Assembly: GCA_963657295.1 (NCBI GenBank)
Contig: CAVKMX010000054.1
Span: 1-15,297, forward strand
Direction of reading: 5' to 3'
DNA: 15,297 bases
From: CAG-791 sp963657295
Lineage (GTDB): Bacteria > Bacillota > Clostridia > Lachnospirales > Lachnospiraceae
Part shown: positions 9,101-15,096 of the stretch, in pieces
Numbering within the stretch: position 1 is the stretch's first letter
Layout: every line of letters starts with the position of its first letter
Program-made: the position numbers and the translations under genes
Notes under the pieces: model-generated
Database searches by the model: none
Told to the model about the DNA's origin: nothing
What the model saw: the letters and a program-made list of their open reading frames with translations, nothing else

Positions 9101-9651
9101 GTGATGTACCGCTCCTTGCGATCCTCCAGAAAAGTCTCATAGAGAAGCTGCAGATCCCTCAGCCGCGCCGCAAGGCTGCCCTGTCCGCTGCCCGCCGCAC
9201 ACTCCGCAAGCCCCTGAACATCCGCCGGGCGAAGGCCGTATTGCATGAATTCCGACAGAACGGACTTCACCTCCGCAATCATGCCCGGCCGCTCCAGTCC
9301 GGCCTGCAGAACCGTCAGCTCCTTCGCGCATCGGGAGGCGGTCCTGCGCAGCAGAAGGGTTTTGCCCATGTCATCCAGAACGCCCCGCCGATCCGCTCCC
9401 AGCTCTTCAAAAATGCGGTGGGAGAGCCGCCCGAAGGAGAGCACGTCGGTATTCAGAATTCCGCCCCGGCTGCCGGCCTCCAGCACCAGGTCCTTCTGCG
9501 TCTGCATGGTGTACTGATCCGGCACCACCGCCACATAATTCTGCGAGAAATCCAGCCGATCCAGCGCTTCCCCCGCCTTCTCCGTCATCCATGTATACAA
9601 AAGCCTGCTCTTGCCGGCGCCGGAGGGCCCCAGACAGAATCGATATCCCAT
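6175..9651 (-). CDS. addB: AddB: helicase-nuclease subunit B with iron-sulfur nuclease domain
   Basis: AddB is the partner of AddA. It carries an inactivated helicase fold used for Chi recognition and a second RecB-type nuclease that cuts the 5' strand. The 1158-residue length matches the family (B. subtilis AddB is about 1166). A Walker A GPSGAGKS lies at 8-15. The nuclease shows His832 (LHASIQ), Asp941 in GRIDRVD, Asp958 and Lys960 in LDYKSG, and QLPVY at 978-982. Four cysteines that bind a 4Fe-4S staple in this family are present: Cys802, then Cys1135, Cys1138 and Cys1144 near the C-terminus. The start at 9651 has AGGAG 10 bases upstream. An in-frame ATG at 9777 exists, but it would run through the terminator stem at 9752-9797 and add residues foreign to the family. 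It is the first gene of the addB-addA operon. I see no good sigma-A promoter in the 100 bases before it. Confidence 0.96.
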   Translation of the reverse strand: MGYRFCLGPSGAGKSRLLYTWMTEKAGEALDRLDFSQNYVAVVPDQYTMQTQKDLVLEAGSRGGILNTDVLSFGRLSHRIFEELGADRRGVLDDMGKTLLLRRTASRCAKELTVLQAGLERPGMIAEVKSVLSEFMQYGLRPADVQGLAECAAGSGQGSLAARLRDLQLLYETFLEDRKERYITGEETLDLLAEAVPHSRLVAESVFVFDGFTGFTPVQNRVLLALMQNAREVIFALDYAPDGGTPIEEVLEGAPFEEQDLFYLTRKTAAALAKMAARSGVAREESWYVDAEGRFAHNPALAHLERSLFRYPVQPYEKLRTPAAGPGAAPSDGSLPVHIVLAGNPAEEVRQAFLRIRELTEQEGYQYRDFAIVTGDLSSYAEEISIAAARYGIPVYLDAGRAILQNPLTESIRSALEIGGGDYSYETVFRYLRSGLSGLRTEQVDRLENYCLRHGIASRKWWETAFDAEFEEMRRTFLQSIRPLQGLGHTSAGERAKALYRFLTGIRAGEQMEALADVREKTGDTAAAMEYRQIYRAVIELLDEIHELLGEEALSAGDFLELLEAGFAEIRLGTLPQQVDRILAGDIERTRLSQIRVLFVLGVNDGIIPGSASKGGLLSDFDREFLQGSEVLQKTGGELAPTPRQQMYIQRLYLYMNLTKPTDRLYVSYAKMDADGGSLRPSYLIGLLQQLFPGLQREIPEERPVSEQLWSTKDAAGFLSASLRRYADGRFRRDRKSTEEVLTLYGACLQAEDRERRSALIRLREAAFARYSPRPLSARTAQLLYQRRIRGSVTRLETAAGCYLRHFLRYGLQLQEREIYTFAAKDSGTILHASIQRFGQLLQERGISWLTFTGETGRELVREALQEQAGTYREQVLYATERGAYELQRMQRALEQTVDALQFQLQQGDFYPAALEQGFGGKGELQYPLENGVLLLEGRIDRVDLAREEDRTYIKILDYKSGAKGLDLHRIDAGLELQLPVYMEAVRRALERQEPGIRAIPAAMLYSRFDQPLLSQEKSEKVLEERERSGQPAAQEKELSLLRDLLRPTGYVGKEPEILQHLDRRLGAGASSQVIPVHLRKDGTVSESGSSTLTAEEWQALTERLQETICRLAEDILGGRTDANPAELDARTTFCTYCPYKDVCGFDRRLPGYEWRRI

Positions 9652-9751
9652 ATCTTCACATCTCCTGCTGCAGAGTGAATTCCCTTCGCCGGACGGGATG
9701 ACCCAGTGCCTGCAATCGTCCCCTGCCCTGATCGGGTGCCGAAAGGAAACA

Positions 9752-9797
9752 GAGCCGTCCCGCAAGTCTGCTGTCATGCAGATCTGCGGAACGGCTC
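9752..9797 (-). terminator. Probable intrinsic terminator of the 199-residue protein gene
   Basis: Bases 9752-9758 pair perfectly with 9791-9797. Inside that, 9760-9764 pair with 9785-9789 and 9767-9771 with 9778-9782, around a 6-base loop (9772-9777). This makes a long stem with a 1x1 and a 2x2 interruption. On the minus strand the stem is followed by TGTTTCCTTTC, a moderately T-rich tail. It begins 49 bases beyond the stop codon of the gene at 9847-10446 and ends about 100 bases before addB. It would separate the two transcription units, unless it leaks. Confidence 0.6.
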
Positions 9798-9846
9798 CCT
9801 CTCTGTCACTGTCTGTTCACTGACTGCTGTTCAAACCGCAGCGTTT

Positions 9847-10446
9847 CTATTCGGCAGCTCCTGCGCACACTTCCATATCATCCTCATCGTCGAAGAATTC
9901 CTCAATTTTTCCTTCGTCCGCCGCTCTGGCAAGATCCCTTGCCTGGGCCGCGGCCGCCTCCGCTGTCCGGGAGGTTTCCTCCTGTCCGGCGGTCTTCACG
10001 CTTTTAAGCACCACATAGGGAGACGCCTCCTCCGGCTCCTTTGCAAAGCCGCCTTCCGCTGCCGGCTCCTCTGTCTCTTCCTCGGGCTCCTCTGCCTCCT
10101 CGTCCTTGCTCTGCAGGATGTCCTTGATCTTATCTGCCGAATCTCTGACGGTCTTCCCCATTTCCCTTGCTGCGGCACCGATCTCGTCCATCACCTCGCC
10201 GCCCTTGGGGCCGACGGCCTCTCTTACCTTCTCCATTGCCTGACGGGAGCCATGCTGAATCGTGGTGTAGGCACGGCTGGCCGCCTCCTCGAGCTCTGTA
10301 TAGGAGGGAGCCGGTGCTCCGTCCTCCGCTGCATCCTGCTCGAAGATGTCCTCTTCCTGTTCCAGGCGATTCAGATATACATGGGCTCCGTATGCTGCCG
10401 CACCCAACAGGGCGGACCCGACGATCACCTTACCAAGCTTCTTCAT
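9847..10446 (-). CDS. Hypothetical acidic membrane-anchored protein, 199 residues
   Basis: I do not recognise a family with confidence. The start at 10446 has AGGAGG 8 bases upstream. Residues 1-25 begin with MKKLGK, followed by a short hydrophobic Gly/Ala-rich segment (about 7-25, GSALLGAAAYGAHVYL at 10-25). This resembles a single N-terminal membrane anchor with no lipobox, or a YtxH-like N-terminus. The rest is hydrophilic and strongly charged: a helical stretch at 50-112 (SYTELEEAASRAY, then MEKVREAV and SADKIKDILQ) with heptad character, a Glu/Pro-rich low-complexity stretch at 115-142, an Ala-rich helix at about 160-178, and an acidic tail FFDDEDDMEV at 184-193. There are no catalytic motifs and only one Cys (194). 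A monocistronic unit is likely: promoter at 10538-10546 and terminator at 9752-9797. A structural or envelope-associated role is possible, but this is a guess. Confidence 0.75.
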   Translation of the reverse strand: MKKLGKVIVGSALLGAAAYGAHVYLNRLEQEEDIFEQDAAEDGAPAPSYTELEEAASRAYTTIQHGSRQAMEKVREAVGPKGGEVMDEIGAAAREMGKTVRDSADKIKDILQSKDEEAEEPEEETEEPAAEGGFAKEPEEASPYVVLKSVKTAGQEETSRTAEAAAAQARDLARAADEGKIEEFFDDEDDMEVCAGAAE

Positions 10447-10462
10447 TCTGATAACCTCCTCC

Positions 10463-10476
10463 TGCCGCACGCGGCA
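10463..10476 (-). repeat. Short GC-rich palindrome next to the Shine-Dalgarno of the 199-residue protein gene
   Basis: TGCCGCACGCGGCA (plus strand) is a perfect palindromic pairing of TGCCGC with GCGGCA (or a 5-bp stem with a 4-base loop). In the transcript it lies directly before the AGGAGGAGG ribosome-binding stretch. It could protect or modulate the leader. No known riboswitch is recognisable in the roughly 85-base leader. Confidence 0.35.
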
Positions 10477-10537
10477 TAAGCCCTGCACAGGCATATCTGT
10501 TGTATTCCAAATGCGTGATCTGCACACATGTAGTCAG

Positions 10538-10546
10538 TTTATACCA
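10538..10546 (-). promoter_or_regulatory. Extended -10 promoter for the 199-residue protein gene
   Basis: The minus strand reads TGGTATAAA at 10546-10538: a TG-N-TATAAA extended -10 element with 5 of 6 matches to TATAAT. The -35 region has no good TTGACA match, which is typical of extended -10 promoters. Transcription would start near 10531, giving a leader of about 85 bases before the ATG at 10446. Confidence 0.5.
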
Positions 10547-10592
10547 GGCTCCGGCAAAAGGAAAGCTGTGATTGCGGGAAACCGCTGCCGCC

Positions 10593-11567
10593 TTATGAGA
10601 TTCCCTTCCGGTTTACGGGAACCGTGATGTTCACCACGCAGATCCCGATGCAGACCAGCACCAGGGCCAGCAGCGCATTCCACCCAAGCTCGGAGGCGCC
10701 TTCTCCAAGCCACCAGGCGGACAGCAGCACGCCGAAGATCGGATTGGTGAAGCCGAAGATTGCCACCTTCGACACCGGATTGTATTTCAGCAGAATCCCC
10801 CAGATGGAGTAGGCCACCGCCGAGACGCAGGCAAGATAGAACAGCATCAGGACCGCTGCTGCGGATACCTGCGGGATCCGCCCGCCCATGGCTGCTCCGA
10901 TGACGATCATGACAAGGCCTCCCAGGATGAACTGGCAGCCGCTGAGCATCACCGGATCGTTCTCCTTCGAGTATTTCTTCATCAGGCAGGAGGAAAAGGC
11001 ATAGGACAGCGCCGTCAGGAACAGGCTTCCGTCTCCCATTATGCTCAGATCCATGTCGATTCTCTGTCCGTTCATGCTCACCGCAATGACGCCTGCAAAG
11101 CCCAGAATACACCCGGCCACCTTTTTCAGATTCAGTCTCTCCTGCCGGAAGATCAGCGCCGACACCAGAATGACGAAAAAGGTGTTGGAGCCGTTGATGA
11201 TGGAGGCCTTCACGCCGCTGTTATGCGCCAGTCCGATGTAGAAAAAGGTATATTGGAGAATCGTCTGGAACAAGGCGAGCTTTGCAATGCGGGGGGCAGA
11301 TCCCCGAACGGGACGCAGCACCCTTTTCTGCAGAACGCTGCCGATGGTCAGGGCAAGGACGCCTGCCAGTACGAAACGCAGTCCTGCGAACAGAATCTGG
11401 GTCCAGGTCTCCCCGGAGGGAATGCCGAACAGGGCATACCCCAGCTTGATGCAGGGAGATGCACTCCCCCATAAAAAGGTGCAGATCAATGCAAGTCCGC
11501 AAACGGCCCAGGTTGTCTGTATCCACCGCTGTCTGTCCGTCTCCTGCTCCGTCGTCTGTGTTGTCAT
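10593..11567 (-). CDS. EamA/DMT family transporter
   Basis: This 324-residue integral membrane protein has about ten hydrophobic segments (approximate residues 20-40, 57-78, 95-113, 120-140, 150-167, 178-195, 207-227, 237-258, 267-287, 295-315). That is the two-times-five EamA repeat of the drug/metabolite transporter superfamily. Family-like motifs are FLWGSASPCIK at 31-41 in helix 1, the LIFRQERLN turn at 138-146 that closes the first repeat, and LGFAGV 155-160. The corresponding second-repeat elements are TNPIFGVLLSAWWLGE at 274-289 and IGICVVN 307-313. Such proteins export or exchange amino acids, nucleosides or other metabolites, and the substrate cannot be read from sequence. The start at 11567 follows an AGGGGG stretch at close spacing. 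It has its own promoter at 11625-11653 and stands between two other minus-strand units. Confidence 0.92.
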   Translation of the reverse strand: MTTQTTEQETDRQRWIQTTWAVCGLALICTFLWGSASPCIKLGYALFGIPSGETWTQILFAGLRFVLAGVLALTIGSVLQKRVLRPVRGSAPRIAKLALFQTILQYTFFYIGLAHNSGVKASIINGSNTFFVILVSALIFRQERLNLKKVAGCILGFAGVIAVSMNGQRIDMDLSIMGDGSLFLTALSYAFSSCLMKKYSKENDPVMLSGCQFILGGLVMIVIGAAMGGRIPQVSAAAVLMLFYLACVSAVAYSIWGILLKYNPVSKVAIFGFTNPIFGVLLSAWWLGEGASELGWNALLALVLVCIGICVVNITVPVNRKGIS

Positions 11568-11624
11568 AGGTCCCCCTGTAATCCCGATTCACGTGAAGTT
11601 CCGATCCGCAAAGATCTCCCGCTC

Positions 11625-11653
11625 ATGTTATCGGGAAGTCCGCCGTTTGGCAA
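11625..11653 (-). promoter_or_regulatory. Sigma-A-like promoter for the EamA transporter gene
   Basis: On the minus strand TTGCCA (11653-11648, 5 of 6 to consensus) is separated by exactly 17 bases from TAACAT (11630-11625, 4 of 6). Transcription would start near 11618, about 50 bases before the ATG at 11567. It lies just downstream of the terminator at 11659-11696, so the EamA gene is very likely an independent unit. Confidence 0.55.
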
Positions 11654-11658
11654 GGCAT

Positions 11659-11696
11659 GCAAAAGCCATCGGGAGCTTTCTCCCGATGGCTTTTGC
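11659..11696 (-). terminator. Strong intrinsic terminator closing the peptide transporter-cyclophilin operon
   Basis: Bases 11659-11674 pair perfectly with 11681-11696 (16 bp), extendable to 17 bp around a 4-base loop. The stem begins with a run of A and ends with a run of T on either strand, so it could terminate in both directions. It starts 19 bases beyond the stop codon of the cyclophilin gene. The T run lies within the stem end (TTTTGC) rather than after it. Confidence 0.85.
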
Positions 11697-11715
11697 TGTG
11701 AAAGACATCCCTGTC

Positions 11716-12201
11716 TCATTCTTCAATGGTGATGCTCGTGATCACCGGCATGCTGACCGGCTTGTTCCAGGTCTCCCTGCCATAGGTCGGAAGTGCCGCG
11801 ATGGCGTCCAGCACCTCGAAGCCTTCCTCCATCTCTCCAAAGGCCGCATACCGACCGTCCAGCCGGGCCGCATCCTGATGCACCACGAAGAACTGTGTCC
11901 CCGCCGTGTCCGGATCATCGTCCCGGGCCATGGACAGGGCGCCGCGGATGTGCCGCAGCGGATTGTCAATGCCGTTCTCTGCGAACTCGCCCTTAATGTG
12001 CCATTCGCTGTCCGTCATGATGTCGTTGTCCGGCGAGCCGGTCTGGATCACATAATCCTTTACAATCCGGCACCAGCACAGCCCGTCGTAAAAGCCGCTG
12101 CGTGCGACCTTTACAAAATTTTCCACCGTAATCGGCGCGTACTCCGGGTATAAGGTGAACACCATTCTGCCGAAGCCGTCTGTGTCAATCACACATTTCA
12201 T
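11716..12201 (-). CDS. Cyclophilin-type peptidyl-prolyl cis-trans isomerase
   Basis: This 161-residue single-domain cyclophilin would speed proline isomerisation during protein folding. It has no signal peptide, so it is cytoplasmic. Family landmarks in order: PITVENFVKVARSGFYDGL at 23-41, catalytic Arg45 in CRIV, Gln53, GALSMAR at 87-93, the GTQFFV strand at 101-106, and LDGRYAAFGEMEEG at 114-127. The normal FHRVI...QGGD strand is instead CWCRIVKDYVIQTGSP (42-57), with the usual His replaced by Cys44 and the GGD turn altered. The catalytic Arg and the QFF core are kept, so activity is likely. The ATG at 12201 has only a weak GCGGGAAAA ribosome-binding stretch and lies 13 bases after the stop of the binding-protein gene, which suggests translational coupling. 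In-frame starts further upstream would overlap that gene and are not family-like. Confidence 0.93.
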   Translation of the reverse strand: MKCVIDTDGFGRMVFTLYPEYAPITVENFVKVARSGFYDGLCWCRIVKDYVIQTGSPDNDIMTDSEWHIKGEFAENGIDNPLRHIRGALSMARDDDPDTAGTQFFVVHQDAARLDGRYAAFGEMEEGFEVLDAIAALPTYGRETWNKPVSMPVITSITIEE

Positions 12202-12214
12202 TCTGTTTTCCCGC

Positions 12215-13912
12215 TCATGAAATCTTTGCATTCCGGAAGTAGAGCATGCCGGACGCATTCATGTAGTAGCCGCTCACATTGTCATGCATCAGATAATTGT
12301 TGTTCTTATAATACAGCGGGAGCACCACATAATCGTTCGATACAATCGCATCGGCCTCCATCGTGAGCTCTGCAGCCTTCTCGGGATCGCTCTCGGCCAT
12401 GACCTGCTCCACCAGCGCATCGTACTCCGCGTTGGAATAGAACAGATTGTTGGTGGAATCGTCGGTCTTGCACAGCGGCAGGAAGCTCATGGGATTCAGG
12501 TAATCGGCGCTCCAGCCCATCGCGGCAACCATGTAATTGCCCTGCTGCACATCATCATAGAAGATCGACCACTCTGCAGAGGATACCTCAACGTCGATAT
12601 TCAGGTTGTTCTTGAGCATTTCCGCCATGGCCTCAACAACCTTCTTGACGGTGTCATTCTCATAGTAGCTCAGCTGCAGCGTAGGGAAGCCCTCGCCGTT
12701 CGGATAACCGGCCTCTGCCAGTGCAGCCTGCGCCCCCTCTACATCTGCGGTTGCGCTCAGTCCATAGGTTCCGCGGTCTGCGGTGATGTCCTTGCCGTCT
12801 ACAACATAGCCGGGTGCCAGGAAGCTGTAGGCAGGCTCTGCCTCAACCTGTACGACGTTGTCAATGATGGACTGCCGGTCGATGGCAAGGCACAGAGCCT
12901 TCCGAACCAGTACGTTGTCCAGAGGCGCCGCGCTGCAGTTGATGTCGTAGAAAACGGTTCCGTAGCTGGCACTGGTCTGTACGCCGGCATTGTCCGCCTT
13001 CAGTCTCGCATAATCGGAGGAAGGAACGCAGTCCACACCGTCCACCTCGCCGGACTCATAGGCCGTCAGTGCCGTAGCCTGGTCGAGCACGTAACGATAG
13101 GTGATCTTCTCCAGCGTTACGTTGTCGGCATCCCAGTAGTTCTCATTCTTCTCCAGAATGACATTTTCGTTCATGCTCATTCCGGTAACCTTGAAGGGGC
13201 CGTTTCCGATGTACGTATCTGCCTGGGTCGCCCACTTATCGCCGTTGGCCTCCACCGTAGCCTTCTGCACCGGATCGAAGACCCACATGCTCAGCACATC
13301 GATAAAATAGGAGGTCGGCTGCTTCAGGGTGATCACCAGCGTCTGGGCATCCTCTGCCTTTACACCCAGCTCATCCGCCGTGGCGGTGCCGTCGTAATAC
13401 TCCTGCGCATTGGCAATGTAATCCGTTGCCATGCTGACATACTGAGAAGCCGTCTCCGGTGTCAGAACACGCTGAATCGAATAAACGTAATCCTCTGCCG
13501 TCAGATCGGTGCCGTCGCTCCACTTCAGGCCGTCCCGCAGATGGAAGGTATAGGTTAAGCCGTCATCGCTGATCTCCCAGGACTCGGCGTCTCCTCCCAC
13601 CACAGAGCCTTCTGCATCGTAGGTCACCAGTCCCTCGAAGCAGTTCGTCAGCACGTACTGTGCGAACGAGTTGTTCGTAACGCCGGGATCCAGTCCGTCC
13701 GGAATGTTGCTCAGCACAAAGGTCAGTTCCTGTGCGGCATCGCCGGTGCTCTCCTCCGATGCATCCGATGCCGTATCTGCTGACGCATTGTCCGCAGCAT
13801 CCGATGTCTCCGTAACATCCGCGATGTTCTGGGGCTCACTGCTGCCGCAGCCGGCCAGCAGAGAAACCACCAGCGCGCCGATCATCGCGGCGCTGATTGC
13901 CTTCTTTTTCAT
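12215..13912 (-). CDS. Oligopeptide ABC transporter substrate-binding lipoprotein (SBP family 5)
   Basis: This 565-residue protein is the external receptor of a peptide or nickel-type ABC importer, anchored to the outer face of the membrane. The N-terminus has a Lys-rich start, a hydrophobic core and a lipobox LLAGC with the lipidated Cys at 22. A Ser/Asp/Glu/Ala-rich linker (about 23-62) follows. The SBP_bac_5 signature runs from SWEISDDGLTYTFHLRDGLK (111-130) through WSDGTDLTAEDYVYSIQRVL (131-150). YIGNGPFKV (234-242) and NENYWD (256-261) are also typical. Near the C-terminus GWSADYLNPMSF lies in the second lobe. The start at 13912 has AGGAG 8 bases upstream. It follows the OppF-like ATPase gene by 197 bases that contain two stem-loops and no obvious terminator. 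It is the last transporter component before the cyclophilin, so the permease genes must lie upstream, outside the window. Oligopeptide and dipeptide receptors cannot be told apart by eye. Confidence 0.95.
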   Translation of the reverse strand: MKKKAISAAMIGALVVSLLAGCGSSEPQNIADVTETSDAADNASADTASDASEESTGDAAQELTFVLSNIPDGLDPGVTNNSFAQYVLTNCFEGLVTYDAEGSVVGGDAESWEISDDGLTYTFHLRDGLKWSDGTDLTAEDYVYSIQRVLTPETASQYVSMATDYIANAQEYYDGTATADELGVKAEDAQTLVITLKQPTSYFIDVLSMWVFDPVQKATVEANGDKWATQADTYIGNGPFKVTGMSMNENVILEKNENYWDADNVTLEKITYRYVLDQATALTAYESGEVDGVDCVPSSDYARLKADNAGVQTSASYGTVFYDINCSAAPLDNVLVRKALCLAIDRQSIIDNVVQVEAEPAYSFLAPGYVVDGKDITADRGTYGLSATADVEGAQAALAEAGYPNGEGFPTLQLSYYENDTVKKVVEAMAEMLKNNLNIDVEVSSAEWSIFYDDVQQGNYMVAAMGWSADYLNPMSFLPLCKTDDSTNNLFYSNAEYDALVEQVMAESDPEKAAELTMEADAIVSNDYVVLPLYYKNNNYLMHDNVSGYYMNASGMLYFRNAKIS

Positions 13913-13940
13913 AATGTCCACTCCTCTCCTGAAACTTGCC

Positions 13941-13986
13941 CGGGGTTGGCTCCCCGTCTGTACCCGATTGCCGAACTGCGGCAATC
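13941..13986 (-). repeat. Two stacked stem-loops in the leader of the binding-protein gene
   Basis: The first pairs 13966-13973 with 13979-13986 (8 bp, perfect, 5-base loop). The second pairs 13941-13945 with 13952-13956 (CGGGG with CCCCG, 6-base loop). No T run follows either, so they are not standard terminators. They lie 28-74 bases before the start codon. Hairpins between the ATPase and receptor genes of peptide importers commonly set processing or mRNA stability, so that the receptor is made in excess. That role is inferred here. Confidence 0.5.
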
Positions 13987-14109
13987 CATAAATATATCTG
14001 TTTCACATCCTTCCGGACTTCGCTGCGTCGGGGAGACGGCTGCTGCGCTCTTCCCTCTCGTCTTGCATATCCCGGCAGGATGAAAAACTCTCTCTGAGGA
14101 AGCACCGGC

Positions 14110-15096
14110 TCAGGCCGGGCCCCCTGTCTGCTGTCCCTCGCCGTACAGGTGGCAGGCCACCAGATGCCCCGGCGCCGCCTCCCGCAGCGCGGGCGTCTGC
14201 TCGCTGCAGATCGCCTTTGCATACGGACAGCGTGTGCAGAAACGGCATCCCGGCGCGGGATTGACAGGGCTCGGCAGATCGCCCTCGATGCCGGGCTTGT
14301 CCTGTGCGCGGGCCAGTACGGGATCCGCGATCGGAATGCAGCTCAGCAGTCCCTTTGTATAAGGATGCAGCGGCCTTTCGTAAATTTCCTCTGCCTCACA
14401 GGTCTCCACCAGCTGGCCCAGATACATGACGCCCACATCGTCCGATACGTAGCGCACCATGGAAAGATCATGCGCTATGAAAAGATAAGAGGTTCCCTCT
14501 GCCTCCTGATAATCCCGCAGCAGATTCACCACCTGTGCCTGAATCGAAACATCCAGTGCCGAAATCGGCTCATCGCAGATCACCAGCTCCGGATTCAGGA
14601 TCAGGGCCCGCGCAATGCCGACGCGCTGACGCTGTCCGCCGGAGAACTCATGCGCATACCGGCCGGCATGCTCTGCCGTCAGCCCGACACGCTCCAGCAT
14701 GGCATAAATCCGATCGTCCGCTTCCCGTCGGCTCTGACAGACACGATGCGCCTTCAAGGGCTCCGCAATGATGTCCCGCACCGTCATGCGGGCATTCAGC
14801 GATGCATAGGGATCCTGGAAGATCATCTGCATCTTGCGCCGGAGCGGCTGGAGCTGCCGCTGCTGCATATGCGTGATGTCCTGCCCGTCCAGAAGGATCC
14901 TGCCGGCACTCGGCTCATAAATCCGTATGATGGTTCTGGCGCAGCTGCTCTTCCCGCAGCCGGATTCCCCCACGAGTCCGAACGTACGGCCTCTGCGGAG
15001 GGTAAAGCTCACATCATCCACGGCATGGACCTTTGCCTTCGGACCTGCATCGAAAAATTTCGTCAGGTGTTCCACCTGTAAGATCGGCTCTTCCAT
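14110..15096 (-). CDS. OppF/DppF-type peptide ABC transporter ATP-binding protein
   Basis: This 328-residue ATPase drives peptide import together with the OppD-like partner. Motifs: Walker A GESGCGKS 43-50, Q-loop FQDPYASLN 93-101, signature FSGGQRQR 151-158, Walker B VICDEP 172-177, the D-loop SALD 179-182, and switch His209 in AHD. The C-terminal oligopeptide/dipeptide extension (about 235-328) contains RPLHPYTKGLL 241-251. It also holds a cysteine cluster Cys284, Cys287, Cys290 and Cys297, with a further Cys315 in VACH. One of these, Cys287, is additional to the usual GCxFxxRC pattern. The ATG at 15096 overlaps the preceding stop codon by one base (TGATG), a coupling typical of opp and dpp operons. 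AGGAAGGA lies about 9 bases before it. The gene ends 197 bases before the receptor gene. Confidence 0.95.
   Translation of the reverse strand: MEEPILQVEHLTKFFDAGPKAKVHAVDDVSFTLRRGRTFGLVGESGCGKSSCARTIIRIYEPSAGRILLDGQDITHMQQRQLQPLRRKMQMIFQDPYASLNARMTVRDIIAEPLKAHRVCQSRREADDRIYAMLERVGLTAEHAGRYAHEFSGGQRQRVGIARALILNPELVICDEPISALDVSIQAQVVNLLRDYQEAEGTSYLFIAHDLSMVRYVSDDVGVMYLGQLVETCEAEEIYERPLHPYTKGLLSCIPIADPVLARAQDKPGIEGDLPSPVNPAPGCRFCTRCPYAKAICSEQTPALREAAPGHLVACHLYGEGQQTGGPA

Noticed and set aside
8014..9678. A 554-residue plus-strand frame opposite addB (also 6061-7521 opposite addB/addA and 12284-13558 opposite the binding-protein gene)
   Set aside because: All lie antisense to well-supported genes, have shadow-frame composition, and lack recognisable motifs or ribosome binding sites.
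9800..9824. Short imperfect tandem repeat (TCTGTCACTG / TCTGTTCACTG)
   Set aside because: Two short, imperfect copies in a CT-rich stretch; no array and no second location seen.
10574..10585. GCGG-GAAA-CCGC hairpin downstream of the EamA gene, followed on the minus strand by a T-rich stretch
   Set aside because: The stem is only 4 bp and the T-rich stretch starts about 9 bases after it. This is too weak to call a terminator, so the end of that transcript is unresolved.
13663..13677. CGAAC-GAGTT-GTTCG inverted repeat resembling a LexA/DinR box
   Set aside because: The spacer is 5 bases rather than the 4 of GAAC-N4-GTTC, and it lies inside the binding-protein coding sequence.
14103..14119. 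CCGGC-TCAG-GCCGG hairpin across the stop codon of the OppF-like gene
   Set aside because: The stem is 5 bp and the nearest T run lies about 17 bases away, so I do not call a terminator. Read-through into the receptor gene remains likely.
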